Assembly: GCF_018881575.1 (NCBI RefSeq)
Contig: NZ_JACVQB010000001.1
Span: 606,986-670,985, forward strand
Length of the DNA: 64,000 nucleotides
DNA from: Polynucleobacter sp. UK-Kesae-W10
GTDB lineage: Bacteria; Pseudomonadota; Gammaproteobacteria; Burkholderiales; Burkholderiaceae
Reading direction: 5' to 3'
Part shown: one piece after another, positions 54,899-63,770 of the stretch
Layout: each line of letters starts with the position of its first letter
Position numbering within the stretch: the first letter of the stretch is position 1
The notes under the pieces: generated by a model
Database searches by the model: none
What the model was told of the DNA's origin: nothing
The model's input: only the letters and a program-made list of their open reading frames with translations
Position numbers and translations under genes: made by a program

Positions 54899-56065
54899 CT
54901 AGTTTTTGCGGTGTTTTTTGAGGATTCCGACGAATCCGCTAGCTATACGGCCAATATCTTCATCGGCCATCCCTGGAAATAAGGGGAGTGTGAGGATGGA
55001 TCGACCAATACGTTCTGCGATCGGAGTGTCGCTAGTTTTATAACCTTGCTCTTTGTACAAGGTAAAGCCTGTGATTGCTGGATAGTGCACGCCAGTACCA
55101 ATGCCAAGATCTTTTAACTCGGTCATCACGGTTGCGCGATCACAATTGAGTTGATGTAGCGGCAGCACCACTTGGAACATATGCCAATTGCTGTCAGTAA
55201 AGTTTTCCACTGGTAGCTCGAGCTTGAGATCCATGAGTCCCGCAGCATTGAGTTCTGCGCGTATCACATCAAAGTATTGACGAGCGAGTGCAGTGCGACG
55301 GGTTTGGTATGCAGGCAGCTGCTTGAGTTGTTCTAGCCCAATCACTGCATTGACATCAGTGAGATTGTCCTTGCCACCTAATACATCGACATCCATCCCA
55401 TCCATTCCCTGGCGCGTTAAACCTTGTAGGCGCAATTTTTCTGCCAGCTTGGCCTCATCTGGGTTATTCAGTACCAGACAGCCACCTTCAATCGTCGTAA
55501 GGTTTTTATTGGCCTGAAAGCTAAAGCTCACCAGGTCGCCAATACTCCCAATCTTCTGACCTTTCCAGTGCGAGCCAAATGCTTGAGCGGCATCTTCAAT
55601 AACGCGTAGATTGTGTTGTTTGGCTAAAGCGTAGAGCTGATCCATATCGACCGGCAAACCAGCCAAATAGACTGGCATGATGGCGCGTGTTTTTGGCGTG
55701 ATTGCAGCCACTACTTTATTGAGATCAATATTGCGCGTAATAGGATCAATATCCACAAAGATGGGTTTGGCGCCCACGCTCAAAATGACGTTAGATGTTG
55801 CCACCCAAGAAATTGGGGTGGTAATCACTTCATCACCTTCACCAATACCGGCAACTTGTAGTGCAATCTTCATGGTGGCCGTGCCATTGGCAAAGCAACG
55901 CACAGGACGCCCTCCAAAGTACTCGCTTAGGGTAGCTTCAAATTCAGCGAGCTTTGGGCCAGAGGTTACCCATCCGGAGCGCAATACTTCAGAGACGGCA
56001 TCAATCGTTTCTTGATTAAAGCTAGGGCGCGTAAAAGGGATAAAGGCTGGTGTGGAGTTCGACAT
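54899..56065 (-). CDS. arnB: UDP-4-amino-4-deoxy-L-arabinose aminotransferase
   Basis: A 388-residue DegT/ArnB-type PLP aminotransferase. The PLP lysine is Lys187 in SFSFQANKNLTTIEGG. Other conserved parts are FANGTATMKIALQ near 58-70, the EDAAQAFGSHWKG near 157-169 and the IGTGVHYPAI substrate site near 322-331. It uses glutamate to make UDP-L-Ara4N. It starts 11 bases after the arnT stop. Confidence 0.94.
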   Translation of the reverse strand: MSNSTPAFIPFTRPSFNQETIDAVSEVLRSGWVTSGPKLAEFEATLSEYFGGRPVRCFANGTATMKIALQVAGIGEGDEVITTPISWVATSNVILSVGAKPIFVDIDPITRNIDLNKVVAAITPKTRAIMPVYLAGLPVDMDQLYALAKQHNLRVIEDAAQAFGSHWKGQKIGSIGDLVSFSFQANKNLTTIEGGCLVLNNPDEAKLAEKLRLQGLTRQGMDGMDVDVLGGKDNLTDVNAVIGLEQLKQLPAYQTRRTALARQYFDVIRAELNAAGLMDLKLELPVENFTDSNWHMFQVVLPLHQLNCDRATVMTELKDLGIGTGVHYPAITGFTLYKEQGYKTSDTPIAERIGRSILTLPLFPGMADEDIGRIASGFVGILKKHRKN

Positions 56066-56076
56066 GATTTCCTATA

Positions 56077-57768
56077 TTACTGTGTCACGTTTGTGATCTC
56101 TGGATGCTTCACAATGACTCTTCTAGAGTCCCGATCTACCTCTTGCATCGGTAGGTTTAGACCCTGCAAAGCCATGTATTGCTCCGGAACCATGATGGCA
56201 TAGGCGCTTGGGTCTTCTTTCCAGCGAATAATGAAGGCCTCCAGGCTTGGTAGCCACAATTCTGGTTGTTGAGTCACGCCAAACTGCAATTCATCTGGGT
56301 CTTCCACCATGATCATGGTTCTACCTAGATAAAACGGCATGGTGTGATCTAGTAATCGAACAGAATAAAAGTTCACATTGCTAGGAATGCTTGCTTTAAC
56401 TCGCTGTGCAAGGTCAACACCAGATACTGCGCGACCCAAGGTTTCATGGCCGGTACCAGCGATGAGTGCGCATAAGAAAAAGCCAGATGCAAAGCTCACG
56501 ATACTTTGCAAACCATTGCGATGACTTTGCCATGCTGCATACGCGCTGAATGCAACGAGTGCAATAAGCGCTGCAATTACCCAATAGGTGTATTGCGCAT
56601 ACGCTGCAATTTCATCTGGTCTTGCTTGTTTACCAATAGCATCCAAGAAGAAAAATCCTAGACATCCCAACAATGTGAATCCAAAGGTCTGCAGTTTCCA
56701 GCTTAGGCTCAATGTATTGGTATGACCAAGTAAACGATCTAAGTGATTTCCAATTAATAAAGCGAGCGCTGGAAAAATCGGAATGATGTATCCCGGTAAT
56801 TTAGATTGAGAAATGCTAAAGAAAACAAAAATGATGATGGCCCAACATGCAAGTAACCAGCCGCTTGAAAATGTAGGCCTGCGTTCGCGCCAAGCTTGTG
56901 CCATGGCGCCTGGCAGCTGAATTACCCAGGGTAGTAGACCAATCAAGAGCAGGGGTACAAAGTAGTAGATGGGACCAGTTCTGCTATGAGCAGTTTGAGT
57001 GAAGCGCTGTAAATGTTCGTGAATAAAGAAAAACTCTAAGAACTCTGGATTACGCTGCGCTACCAGCACAAACCAAGGTGCAGTAATGATGAGAAAAAGA
57101 ATGCTGCCACTGAACAGACGCAGACGCGTCCAAATTTTCCAGTCCCATGCAGTCACTGAATAAGCAATAAAAACCATTGCAGGAATTGCGGCCCCAATGA
57201 GGCCTTTTGAAAGCGTTGCGAGTGCCATAAAAATCCAGCACGCCCACATCCAATTTTTACAACTGCGTTGATGCGAAGAAGTTTGTGCGAGCAATAGACT
57301 ACACAAAGCGGCGACTAAAAATGCAGACAGTCCCATGTCTAGAGAATTGACGTGCGCGCTGATCACCCACATCGGACTGGAAGCTAGGACCAGTGCTGCT
57401 AACCAACCTGCGCGTGCGTTGTAAATGCGGGCGCCTGTAAAGCCAATAAAAAGGATGGTGAGAAATCCAGTGAGCGCAGTCCACAGCCTGGCTTGCCATT
57501 CACCAAGTCCAAAAACCTGAAAGGCGGCTGCGGTAGCCCAAACCTGCAAAGGCGGCTTTTCAAAATATTGATAGCCGTTGTACCGTGGGGTGACCCAATC
57601 ACCGGTGACCAGCATTTCTCTGGCCATTTCAGCGTAGCGACCCTCATCGGAAGGAATTAGGTGGCGGTAATTGAGTGTGCCAAACCAAAGTAGCGCATAA
57701 ATCAGCAGGAGAAGCAGAATCTTGCCTGGATGCAGGGCGGAAGACTGGCGTATTTGCCCAAATTGCAT
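56077..57768 (-). CDS. arnT: lipid A Ara4N transferase (ArnT, GT83)
   Basis: A 563-residue membrane glycosyltransferase with about 11-12 hydrophobic segments. The first periplasmic loop carries the GT83 motif: PSDEGRYAEMAREM near 38-51, GDWVTPRYNGYQYFEKPPLQVW near 55-76. It transfers Ara4N to lipid A in the outer leaflet of the inner membrane, which lowers negative charge and sensitivity to cationic peptides. It overlaps the stop of the small upstream gene by one base (TAATG), so they are co-transcribed. Confidence 0.93.
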   Translation of the reverse strand: MQFGQIRQSSALHPGKILLLLLIYALLWFGTLNYRHLIPSDEGRYAEMAREMLVTGDWVTPRYNGYQYFEKPPLQVWATAAAFQVFGLGEWQARLWTALTGFLTILFIGFTGARIYNARAGWLAALVLASSPMWVISAHVNSLDMGLSAFLVAALCSLLLAQTSSHQRSCKNWMWACWIFMALATLSKGLIGAAIPAMVFIAYSVTAWDWKIWTRLRLFSGSILFLIITAPWFVLVAQRNPEFLEFFFIHEHLQRFTQTAHSRTGPIYYFVPLLLIGLLPWVIQLPGAMAQAWRERRPTFSSGWLLACWAIIIFVFFSISQSKLPGYIIPIFPALALLIGNHLDRLLGHTNTLSLSWKLQTFGFTLLGCLGFFFLDAIGKQARPDEIAAYAQYTYWVIAALIALVAFSAYAAWQSHRNGLQSIVSFASGFFLCALIAGTGHETLGRAVSGVDLAQRVKASIPSNVNFYSVRLLDHTMPFYLGRTMIMVEDPDELQFGVTQQPELWLPSLEAFIIRWKEDPSAYAIMVPEQYMALQGLNLPMQEVDRDSRRVIVKHPEITNVTQ

Positions 57769-58145
57769 TAAATGGGCTCCACAATGAGAGCGAGTAAGAC
57801 GCGCCGGCCTTCACCTACCAGGATGTTATAAGTTCGGCAGGCGGCTTGTGAGTCCATGATTTCAAAGCCAATTTTGGCTGAAATCAGGGTTTTTAGGAGT
57901 TCTGGCTTGGGAAAGCGTTGGCGACTCCCAGTGCCAATCAGGATGAGCTCTGGCTGGAGATTGACCATTTGATCAAAATGGGTGGCCGCAAGCTCTTCGA
58001 ATGACTTGAGGGGCCACTCCGAGATAGCACCATCTGAACTCAATAGGACGGCATGGGTATATGGGGTCTGGTTGATTTCCACATAGCCAGGGCCATAGCC
58101 CGTGATCGTATTGGCTCCAGAATGGGGGTCAGATTGAAGCTTCAA
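57768..58145 (-). CDS. Mth938/NDUFAF3-like small protein
   Basis: A 125-residue protein of the Mth938-like (NDUFAF3/DUF498) family: ITGYGPGYVEINQTPY near 14-29, the LILIGTGSRQRFP near 68-80 and the IGFEIMDSQAACRTYNILVGEGRRV near 91-115. The family function is not established; relatives assist complex I assembly in mitochondria. It is the first gene of the arn operon here, possibly sharing only the promoter. It is divergent from alaA with 78 bases between the starts. Confidence 0.86.
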   Translation of the reverse strand: MKLQSDPHSGANTITGYGPGYVEINQTPYTHAVLLSSDGAISEWPLKSFEELAATHFDQMVNLQPELILIGTGSRQRFPKPELLKTLISAKIGFEIMDSQAACRTYNILVGEGRRVLLALIVEPI

Positions 58146-58223
58146 GTGGACTCTCTGTCATAATTATGTGGATTATAGCTAGCTGTTTTTTCCTAGATTT
58201 CAAGAACTTACCTTTAATTTATT

Positions 58224-59480
58224 GTGAAACCCATCCTAAAGTCCCAAAAACTCAATCACGTCTGCTATGACATTCGTGGGCCAGTGCTCGAGCTTGCTCA
58301 GCGCATGGAGGAAGAGGGTCACAAAATCATTAAATTAAACATCGGAAACGTCGGGGTTTTCGGTTTTGATCCACCTGAAGAGATTCAGTTGGACATGATC
58401 CGTAACTTAAGTAACGCTTCTGCTTATTCTGACTCTAAAGGTATTTTTTCAGCTCGCAAAGCCATCATGCAATATTGCCAAGAAAAAGGCATTCAGGGTG
58501 TTGCTTTGGATGATGTGTATACCGGTAACGGTGTATCTGAACTCATCGTGCTTTCCATGAATGCACTCTTAAATGATGGTGATGAAGTCTTGGTGCCGAC
58601 ACCAGACTATCCGCTGTGGACTGCTGCGGTGAGTTTATCGAGCGGTACTCCAGTACATTACCTGTGTGATGAGTCAAAAGATTGGGCGCCAGATCTAAAT
58701 GACTTGCGCAAAAAAATTACACCACGCACCAAAGCGATTGTGGTGATTAATCCAAACAATCCAACTGGTGCCATCTACTCTAAGGAAGTATTGTTAGAGT
58801 TGACGAAAATAGCACGCGAACATGGTTTGATTTTGTTTGCTGATGAAATCTACGACAAGATGTTGTACGACGGTGAGAAGCATATTTCTCTTGCTTCTTT
58901 GTCCAATGACGTAGTCATCATTACTTTTAACGGTCTTTCTAAGAACTACCGCTCGTGCGGCTACCGCGCAGGCTGGATGGTGGTATCTGGTGATAAAGAG
59001 ATGGTCCGTGACTATATCGAAGGCCTCAATATGCTGGCCTCAATGCGTTTGTGTGCAAACGTTCCTGGACAGTACGCAATTCAAACTGCACTGGGCGGCT
59101 ACCAAAGTATTAATGACTTAGTAGGCGAGGGTGGCCGCTTAGCAAAACAGCGTGACCTTGCATGGAAGCTCATTACCGATATTCCTGGTGTTACTTGTGT
59201 AAAACCAAAGTCCGCTTTGTATTTATTTCCAAAGTTAGATCCTGAGATTTATCCCATTGAAGATGATCAGCAATTTGTAGCTGATCTTTTGAAAGAGGAA
59301 AAAGTATTGTTAGTGCAAGGCTCTGGTTTTAACTGGGGCAAGCCTGACCATTTCCGCGTAGTGTTCTTACCTCATGAAGATGTGCTCAAGGAGGCGATTG
59401 GCCGCCTGGCACGTTTCCTCGAGCGTTATCGTAATAAGCATGGCCGCAAGGCTTCTTCAACCGCAGCAAAGGCATCATGA
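58224..59480 (+). CDS. alaA: alanine transaminase AlaA-type aminotransferase
   Basis: A 418-residue class I PLP aminotransferase starting at a GTG (58224). KLNHVCYDIRGPVLELAQRMEEEGHKIIKLNIGN near 9-42 is typical of AlaA. The PLP lysine is in NGLSKNYRSCGYRAGW (near 239-254). PNNPTGA is near 186. It interconverts alanine and 2-oxo acids, probably with pyruvate and glutamate. It overlaps hom by four bases (ATGA), linking alanine and threonine synthesis in one operon. Confidence 0.9.
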   Translation: MKPILKSQKLNHVCYDIRGPVLELAQRMEEEGHKIIKLNIGNVGVFGFDPPEEIQLDMIRNLSNASAYSDSKGIFSARKAIMQYCQEKGIQGVALDDVYTGNGVSELIVLSMNALLNDGDEVLVPTPDYPLWTAAVSLSSGTPVHYLCDESKDWAPDLNDLRKKITPRTKAIVVINPNNPTGAIYSKEVLLELTKIAREHGLILFADEIYDKMLYDGEKHISLASLSNDVVIITFNGLSKNYRSCGYRAGWMVVSGDKEMVRDYIEGLNMLASMRLCANVPGQYAIQTALGGYQSINDLVGEGGRLAKQRDLAWKLITDIPGVTCVKPKSALYLFPKLDPEIYPIEDDQQFVADLLKEEKVLLVQGSGFNWGKPDHFRVVFLPHEDVLKEAIGRLARFLERYRNKHGRKASSTAAKAS

Positions 59481-60787
59481 AACCGATTCAAGTAGGTCTA
59501 TTAGGCATTGGCACCGTTGGTGGTGGCGTATTCACAGTTCTCGAGCGTAACCAGGATGAGATTACTCGTCGTGCTGGACGTGGCATTCGTATCAATACAG
59601 TTGCTGATCTCAATGTAGAGCGCGCTAAGGAGTTGGTTAAAGATCGTGCGCAGGTTGTGAGTGATGCCCGTGCAGTAATCAATAATCCTGAGATTGATAT
59701 TGTTGTTGAGCTGATTGGTGGCTACGGTATTGCGAAAGACTTGGTTTTAGAAGCGATCGCCGCTGGTAAGCACGTAGTAACAGCCAATAAGGCATTAATT
59801 GCCGTACATGGCAACGAAATTTTCAAGGCGGCGCACGCCAAGGGCGTCATGGTTGCTTTCGAAGCTGCAGTTGCTGGTGGCATTCCGATTATTAAAGCCC
59901 TGCGTGAGGGTTTGACAGCCAATCGTATTGAATGGATTGCCGGCATCATTAACGGCACAACCAATTTTATTCTTTCAGAGATGCGCGACAAAGGTTTGGA
60001 CTTTGAAACCGTCCTCAAAGAGGCGCAACGTTTAGGTTACGCAGAAGCAGATCCTACTTTTGATATTGAGGGTGTTGATGCTGCTCATAAAGCAACCATC
60101 ATGAGTGCAATCGCATTTGGTATTCCAATGCAGTTTGAAAAAGCACACGTTGAAGGTATTACCAAGCTGGCTGCCATGGACATCCGTTATGCAGAACAAT
60201 TGGGTTATCGCATCAAGTTACTAGGTATTGCTAAGAAAACGCCAACTGGCGTTGAGTTGCGTGTACACCCAACCTTGATTCCTTCTAAGCGTTTGATTGC
60301 CAACGTTGAAGGTGCGATGAATGCCGTGCAAGTATTTGGTGATGCAGTAGGAACTACTTTGTATTACGGTAAGGGCGCCGGCTCAGAGCCAACTGCTTCC
60401 GCAGTGATTGCAGACTTGGTTGACATCACCCGTTTGCTCAGTGCTGATGCTGAGCATCGCGTTCCGTATTTAGCCTTCCAGCCAGATGCTGTGCAAGATA
60501 CCCCTGTTTTGCCAATCGGTGAGATCACTACGAGTTACTACTTGCGTATGCGCGTAGCAGATCAAGCGGGCGTATTGGCTGACATTACTAAGATTCTTGC
60601 AGCTCATGGCGTATCGATTGATGCGCTCTTGCAAAAAGAGGCTGATGAAGGTGAAAGTCAAACTGACTTAGTGGCTTTGACTCATGAAACAAAAGAGAAA
60701 AACATGCTTGCCGCAATCCAAGAGATCCAGAATCTCAAAACAGTTGCCGGTGAAGTGGTGAAGATTCGTTTAGAAAATCTGTCTTAA
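59477..60787 (+). CDS. hom: homoserine dehydrogenase
   Basis: A 436-residue enzyme. The NAD(P)-binding motif GLLGIGTVGGGVF is near 8-20 and the active-site KALREGLTANRIEWIAGIINGTTNFIL is near 138-165. A C-terminal ACT domain (about 350-430) suggests feedback control by threonine. It reduces aspartate semialdehyde to homoserine. It is followed by thrC nine bases later; thrB is not in this window. Confidence 0.96.
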   Translation: MKPIQVGLLGIGTVGGGVFTVLERNQDEITRRAGRGIRINTVADLNVERAKELVKDRAQVVSDARAVINNPEIDIVVELIGGYGIAKDLVLEAIAAGKHVVTANKALIAVHGNEIFKAAHAKGVMVAFEAAVAGGIPIIKALREGLTANRIEWIAGIINGTTNFILSEMRDKGLDFETVLKEAQRLGYAEADPTFDIEGVDAAHKATIMSAIAFGIPMQFEKAHVEGITKLAAMDIRYAEQLGYRIKLLGIAKKTPTGVELRVHPTLIPSKRLIANVEGAMNAVQVFGDAVGTTLYYGKGAGSEPTASAVIADLVDITRLLSADAEHRVPYLAFQPDAVQDTPVLPIGEITTSYYLRMRVADQAGVLADITKILAAHGVSIDALLQKEADEGESQTDLVALTHETKEKNMLAAIQEIQNLKTVAGEVVKIRLENLS

Positions 60788-60796
60788 TTTAAATCC

Positions 60797-62239
60797 ATGC
60801 GTTACCAATCCACTCGTGGCAATAGCCCACAACAATCCTTCCTCGAAATTTTATTAGGTGGATTGGCGCCGGATGGCGGCTTATATTTGCCCGTTCAATA
60901 TCCACAAGTTACCCCCGGGCAATTAGATGCTTGGCGAGGCCTTTCCTATGCTGATTTAGCTTATGAAGTGCTGAGTTTGTATTGCGACGATATTCCTGAA
61001 GCGGATTTGCGTGCGCTGTTACGCAAAACCTATACTGAACAGGTCTACTGCAATGGCCGCTCACAAGATAACGCTAAGGACATCACACCAATACATTGGT
61101 TAGGCGAAGAGCATGGCACCCGCATTGGCTTACTCAGTCTTTCAAATGGCCCAACATTGGCCTTCAAAGATATGGCGATGCAGTTACTCGGCAATCTCTT
61201 TGAATATGCACTCAAGAAGAAAGGCCAGCACCTCAATATTTTAGGAGCTACTTCTGGTGATACAGGTAGTGCCGCTGAATATGCCATGCGTGGTAAAGAG
61301 GGTGTAAAGGTGTTCATGCTCTCGCCTCGCGGCAAGATGAGTGCTTTCCAATCGGCACAGATGTATTCCTTGCAAGACCCCAATATTTTTAACTTGGCAG
61401 TAGCTGGTGTTTTTGATGATTGCCAGGATATTGTCAAGGCGGTTAGCAACGATCATGCCTTTAAAGCCCAAAACCAAATTGGTACAGTGAACTCGATTAA
61501 CTGGGGTCGTGTAGTTGCTCAAGTGGTGTATTACTTCCAGGGTTACTTATTAGCGACAAAATCAAGTAAAGAGAAAGTCTCGTTCACTGTCCCCTCGGGT
61601 AACTTCGGTAATGTTTGTGCTGGCCATATTGCTCGTATGATGGGTTTACCAATTGAGCATCTCGTAGTTGCAACAAACGAAAACGATGTGTTGGATGAGT
61701 TTTTCCGTACTGGGGTATATCGCGCGCGTAAGTCTGCCGAGACATTACATACCTCGAGCCCTTCCATGGATATCTCTAAAGCGAGTAACTTTGAGCGTTT
61801 TGTATTTGACTTCATGGGTCAAGATGGCAATGCTACTGCGGCGATGTTTAAGCAAGTTGATACCACAGGCGGCTTTGACATCTCCCAGGATGCTGTCTTT
61901 AAGGATTTAGGTAAGTACGGCTTCCAATCTGGGCGAAGTACACACAATAATCGCTTGGAAACCATCCGTGATATTGATCAAAAATATGGTGTGATGATTG
62001 ATACACACACAGCAGATGGGGTGAAAGTTGCCCGTGAGCATTTGCAGGCCGGTGTTCCGATGTTGGTATTAGAGACTGCACTACCTATCAAGTTTGAAGA
62101 GACGATTCAATTAGCTTTGGGCCGTCCTGCTGAATGCCCTCCAGCATTTAAAGACATCAAATCCAAGCCACAGCGTGTGGAAAATATGGATGCAGATGTC
62201 AATCAGGTCAAAGCCTTCATCACTACGCATTTAAATTAA
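60797..62239 (+). CDS. thrC: threonine synthase
   Basis: A 480-residue threonine synthase of the long (bacterial/fungal) class. The N-terminal region has YQSTRGNSPQQSFLE near 3-17 and the PLP lysine is in GPTLAFKDMAMQLLG (near 115-129). The phosphate-binding GATSGDTGSAAEYA is near 154-167. It converts O-phosphohomoserine to threonine. It ends the alaA-hom-thrC group and is followed by moeA after 12 bases. Confidence 0.96.
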   Translation: MRYQSTRGNSPQQSFLEILLGGLAPDGGLYLPVQYPQVTPGQLDAWRGLSYADLAYEVLSLYCDDIPEADLRALLRKTYTEQVYCNGRSQDNAKDITPIHWLGEEHGTRIGLLSLSNGPTLAFKDMAMQLLGNLFEYALKKKGQHLNILGATSGDTGSAAEYAMRGKEGVKVFMLSPRGKMSAFQSAQMYSLQDPNIFNLAVAGVFDDCQDIVKAVSNDHAFKAQNQIGTVNSINWGRVVAQVVYYFQGYLLATKSSKEKVSFTVPSGNFGNVCAGHIARMMGLPIEHLVVATNENDVLDEFFRTGVYRARKSAETLHTSSPSMDISKASNFERFVFDFMGQDGNATAAMFKQVDTTGGFDISQDAVFKDLGKYGFQSGRSTHNNRLETIRDIDQKYGVMIDTHTADGVKVAREHLQAGVPMLVLETALPIKFEETIQLALGRPAECPPAFKDIKSKPQRVENMDADVNQVKAFITTHLN

Positions 62240-62251
62240 ATACAGATCGCC

Positions 62252-63493
62252 ATGACAAAGCCACCGATGTTGACTGCGCAGCAGGCTTTAGATCATTTGC
62301 TTTCTCATGCCAAGTCGGTATCTCAAGCAGAGAGCGTGCCAGTTCAAGCGGCTTTAGGTCGTGTATTGGCGGAGGATGTTCAAAGTCTCGTTGATGTCCC
62401 GCCATTGGATAACACTGCTATGGATGGATATGCAGTACGTGTAGCTGACACAAGCATATCGAGCAGCATTCTCAAAATCGCACAGCGAATTCCTGCAGGT
62501 TCTGTTGGTGCTCAATTGGAACCAGGCACAGCTGCCAGAATTTTTACTGGCGCCCCCATTCCTGCTGGTGCTGATGCAGTTGTGATGCAAGAAGATTGCA
62601 CTATTCCCGAGGGAAGTACTGATCAAGTGCAGGTAAATGTAGCGCCGGTTACTGGACAATGGATTCGTCGACGTGGCGAAGATCTTGCGGCAGGTAAGGT
62701 TGCGCTAACTTCTGGAACTTTTTTACGTCCACAAGAGCTTGGTGTTGCTGCATCTGCAGGCTTGACGCATTTATCAGTGAAGCGCCGCATCAAGGTCGCC
62801 GCATTTTTCACTGGTGATGAATTGGCTTTACCAGGAGAGCCTTTAAAACCAGGCGGAATTTACAATTCAAATCGCGATACTTTATTGGCCTGTTTGAAAT
62901 CCCTGGGCTGTGATGCCACCGATTTAGGAATAGTGCCCGATCGCCTCGAGGCAACTAAGCAAGCATTGCGTCAAGCTAGCAAAGATCACGATTTGATCAT
63001 CACCTCTGGCGGCGTATCGGTTGGAGAGGAGGACCACATTAAACCAGCGGTGAGCGCGGAGGGAAGGTTAGATTTGTGGCAAATTGCTATCAAGCCCGGT
63101 AAACCTTTGGCGTTTGGCGCCGTCCGTAAATCAGACAATCCTGCCGATGGCGAAGCTTGGTTTATTGGCTTGCCTGGCAATCCAGTCTCTAGCTTTGTGA
63201 CATTCTTATTATTCGTTCGCCCTTTTATTTTGAAACTACAGGGTCGTGAAGAAAAATTACCACAGTCTTATTTGATGCGCGCTGATTTTGATTGGTCAAA
63301 GGCTGATCGTCGTAATGAGTTCTTGCGTGTGAAGGTGAATGCACAAGGCGGCTTAGATTTATTCCCCAATCAAAGTTCTGGCGTCTTAACCAGCGCATCT
63401 TGGGGTGATGGTTTAGTGGATTGCCCACCAAGCCAACCTATCAAGGTAGGTGACTTGGTGAAGTACATCCCTTTTGATGCATTGCTTAAATAA
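62252..63493 (+). CDS. moeA: molybdopterin molybdenumtransferase MoeA (copy 2)
   Basis: A 413-residue MoeA, the second in the window (copy 1 at 11682-12998). LDNTAMDGYAVRV is near 51-63, TGAPIPAGADAVVMQEDC near 96-113, SGGVSVGEEDHI near 252-263 and GLPGNPVSSFVTF near 308-320. It inserts molybdenum. It is followed by moaD and moaE, so the cofactor pathway is split into two loci, each with a moeA. Both copies keep the key motifs. Confidence 0.93.
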   Translation: MTKPPMLTAQQALDHLLSHAKSVSQAESVPVQAALGRVLAEDVQSLVDVPPLDNTAMDGYAVRVADTSISSSILKIAQRIPAGSVGAQLEPGTAARIFTGAPIPAGADAVVMQEDCTIPEGSTDQVQVNVAPVTGQWIRRRGEDLAAGKVALTSGTFLRPQELGVAASAGLTHLSVKRRIKVAAFFTGDELALPGEPLKPGGIYNSNRDTLLACLKSLGCDATDLGIVPDRLEATKQALRQASKDHDLIITSGGVSVGEEDHIKPAVSAEGRLDLWQIAIKPGKPLAFGAVRKSDNPADGEAWFIGLPGNPVSSFVTFLLFVRPFILKLQGREEKLPQSYLMRADFDWSKADRRNEFLRVKVNAQGGLDLFPNQSSGVLTSASWGDGLVDCPPSQPIKVGDLVKYIPFDALLK

Positions 63494-63511
63494 TCGGTTT
63501 ACGATTTACCT

Positions 63512-63769
63512 ATGAAACTTGAATTACGATTCTTCGCTTCTTTGCGTGAGGCTGTAGGTAGCTCGCAAGAGACCATTGAGATACCGGCTGCGGTCAAAAC
63601 GATTGCTGACTTAAGGATTCTTCTCGCGCATCGCGGCGGTTCTTGGGCTCAAGCCTTAGCCGAAGGAAAGTCCTTGCGTTGCGCGTTAAATCAAGTCATG
63701 GTCGACGCCAATACTCCATTGCAGGAGGGCGCTGAGATTGCCTTCTTTCCACCGGTGACGGGTGGCTAA
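63512..63769 (+). CDS. moaD: molybdopterin synthase sulfur carrier subunit MoaD
   Basis: An 85-residue ubiquitin-like protein ending in Gly-Gly (PPVTGG), the site of thiocarboxylation. It delivers sulfur to precursor Z in the MoaD-MoaE molybdopterin synthase. It lies 18 bases after moeA copy 2 and its stop is one base before the moaE start. Confidence 0.95.
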   Translation: MKLELRFFASLREAVGSSQETIEIPAAVKTIADLRILLAHRGGSWAQALAEGKSLRCALNQVMVDANTPLQEGAEIAFFPPVTGG

Positions 63770-63770
63770 T

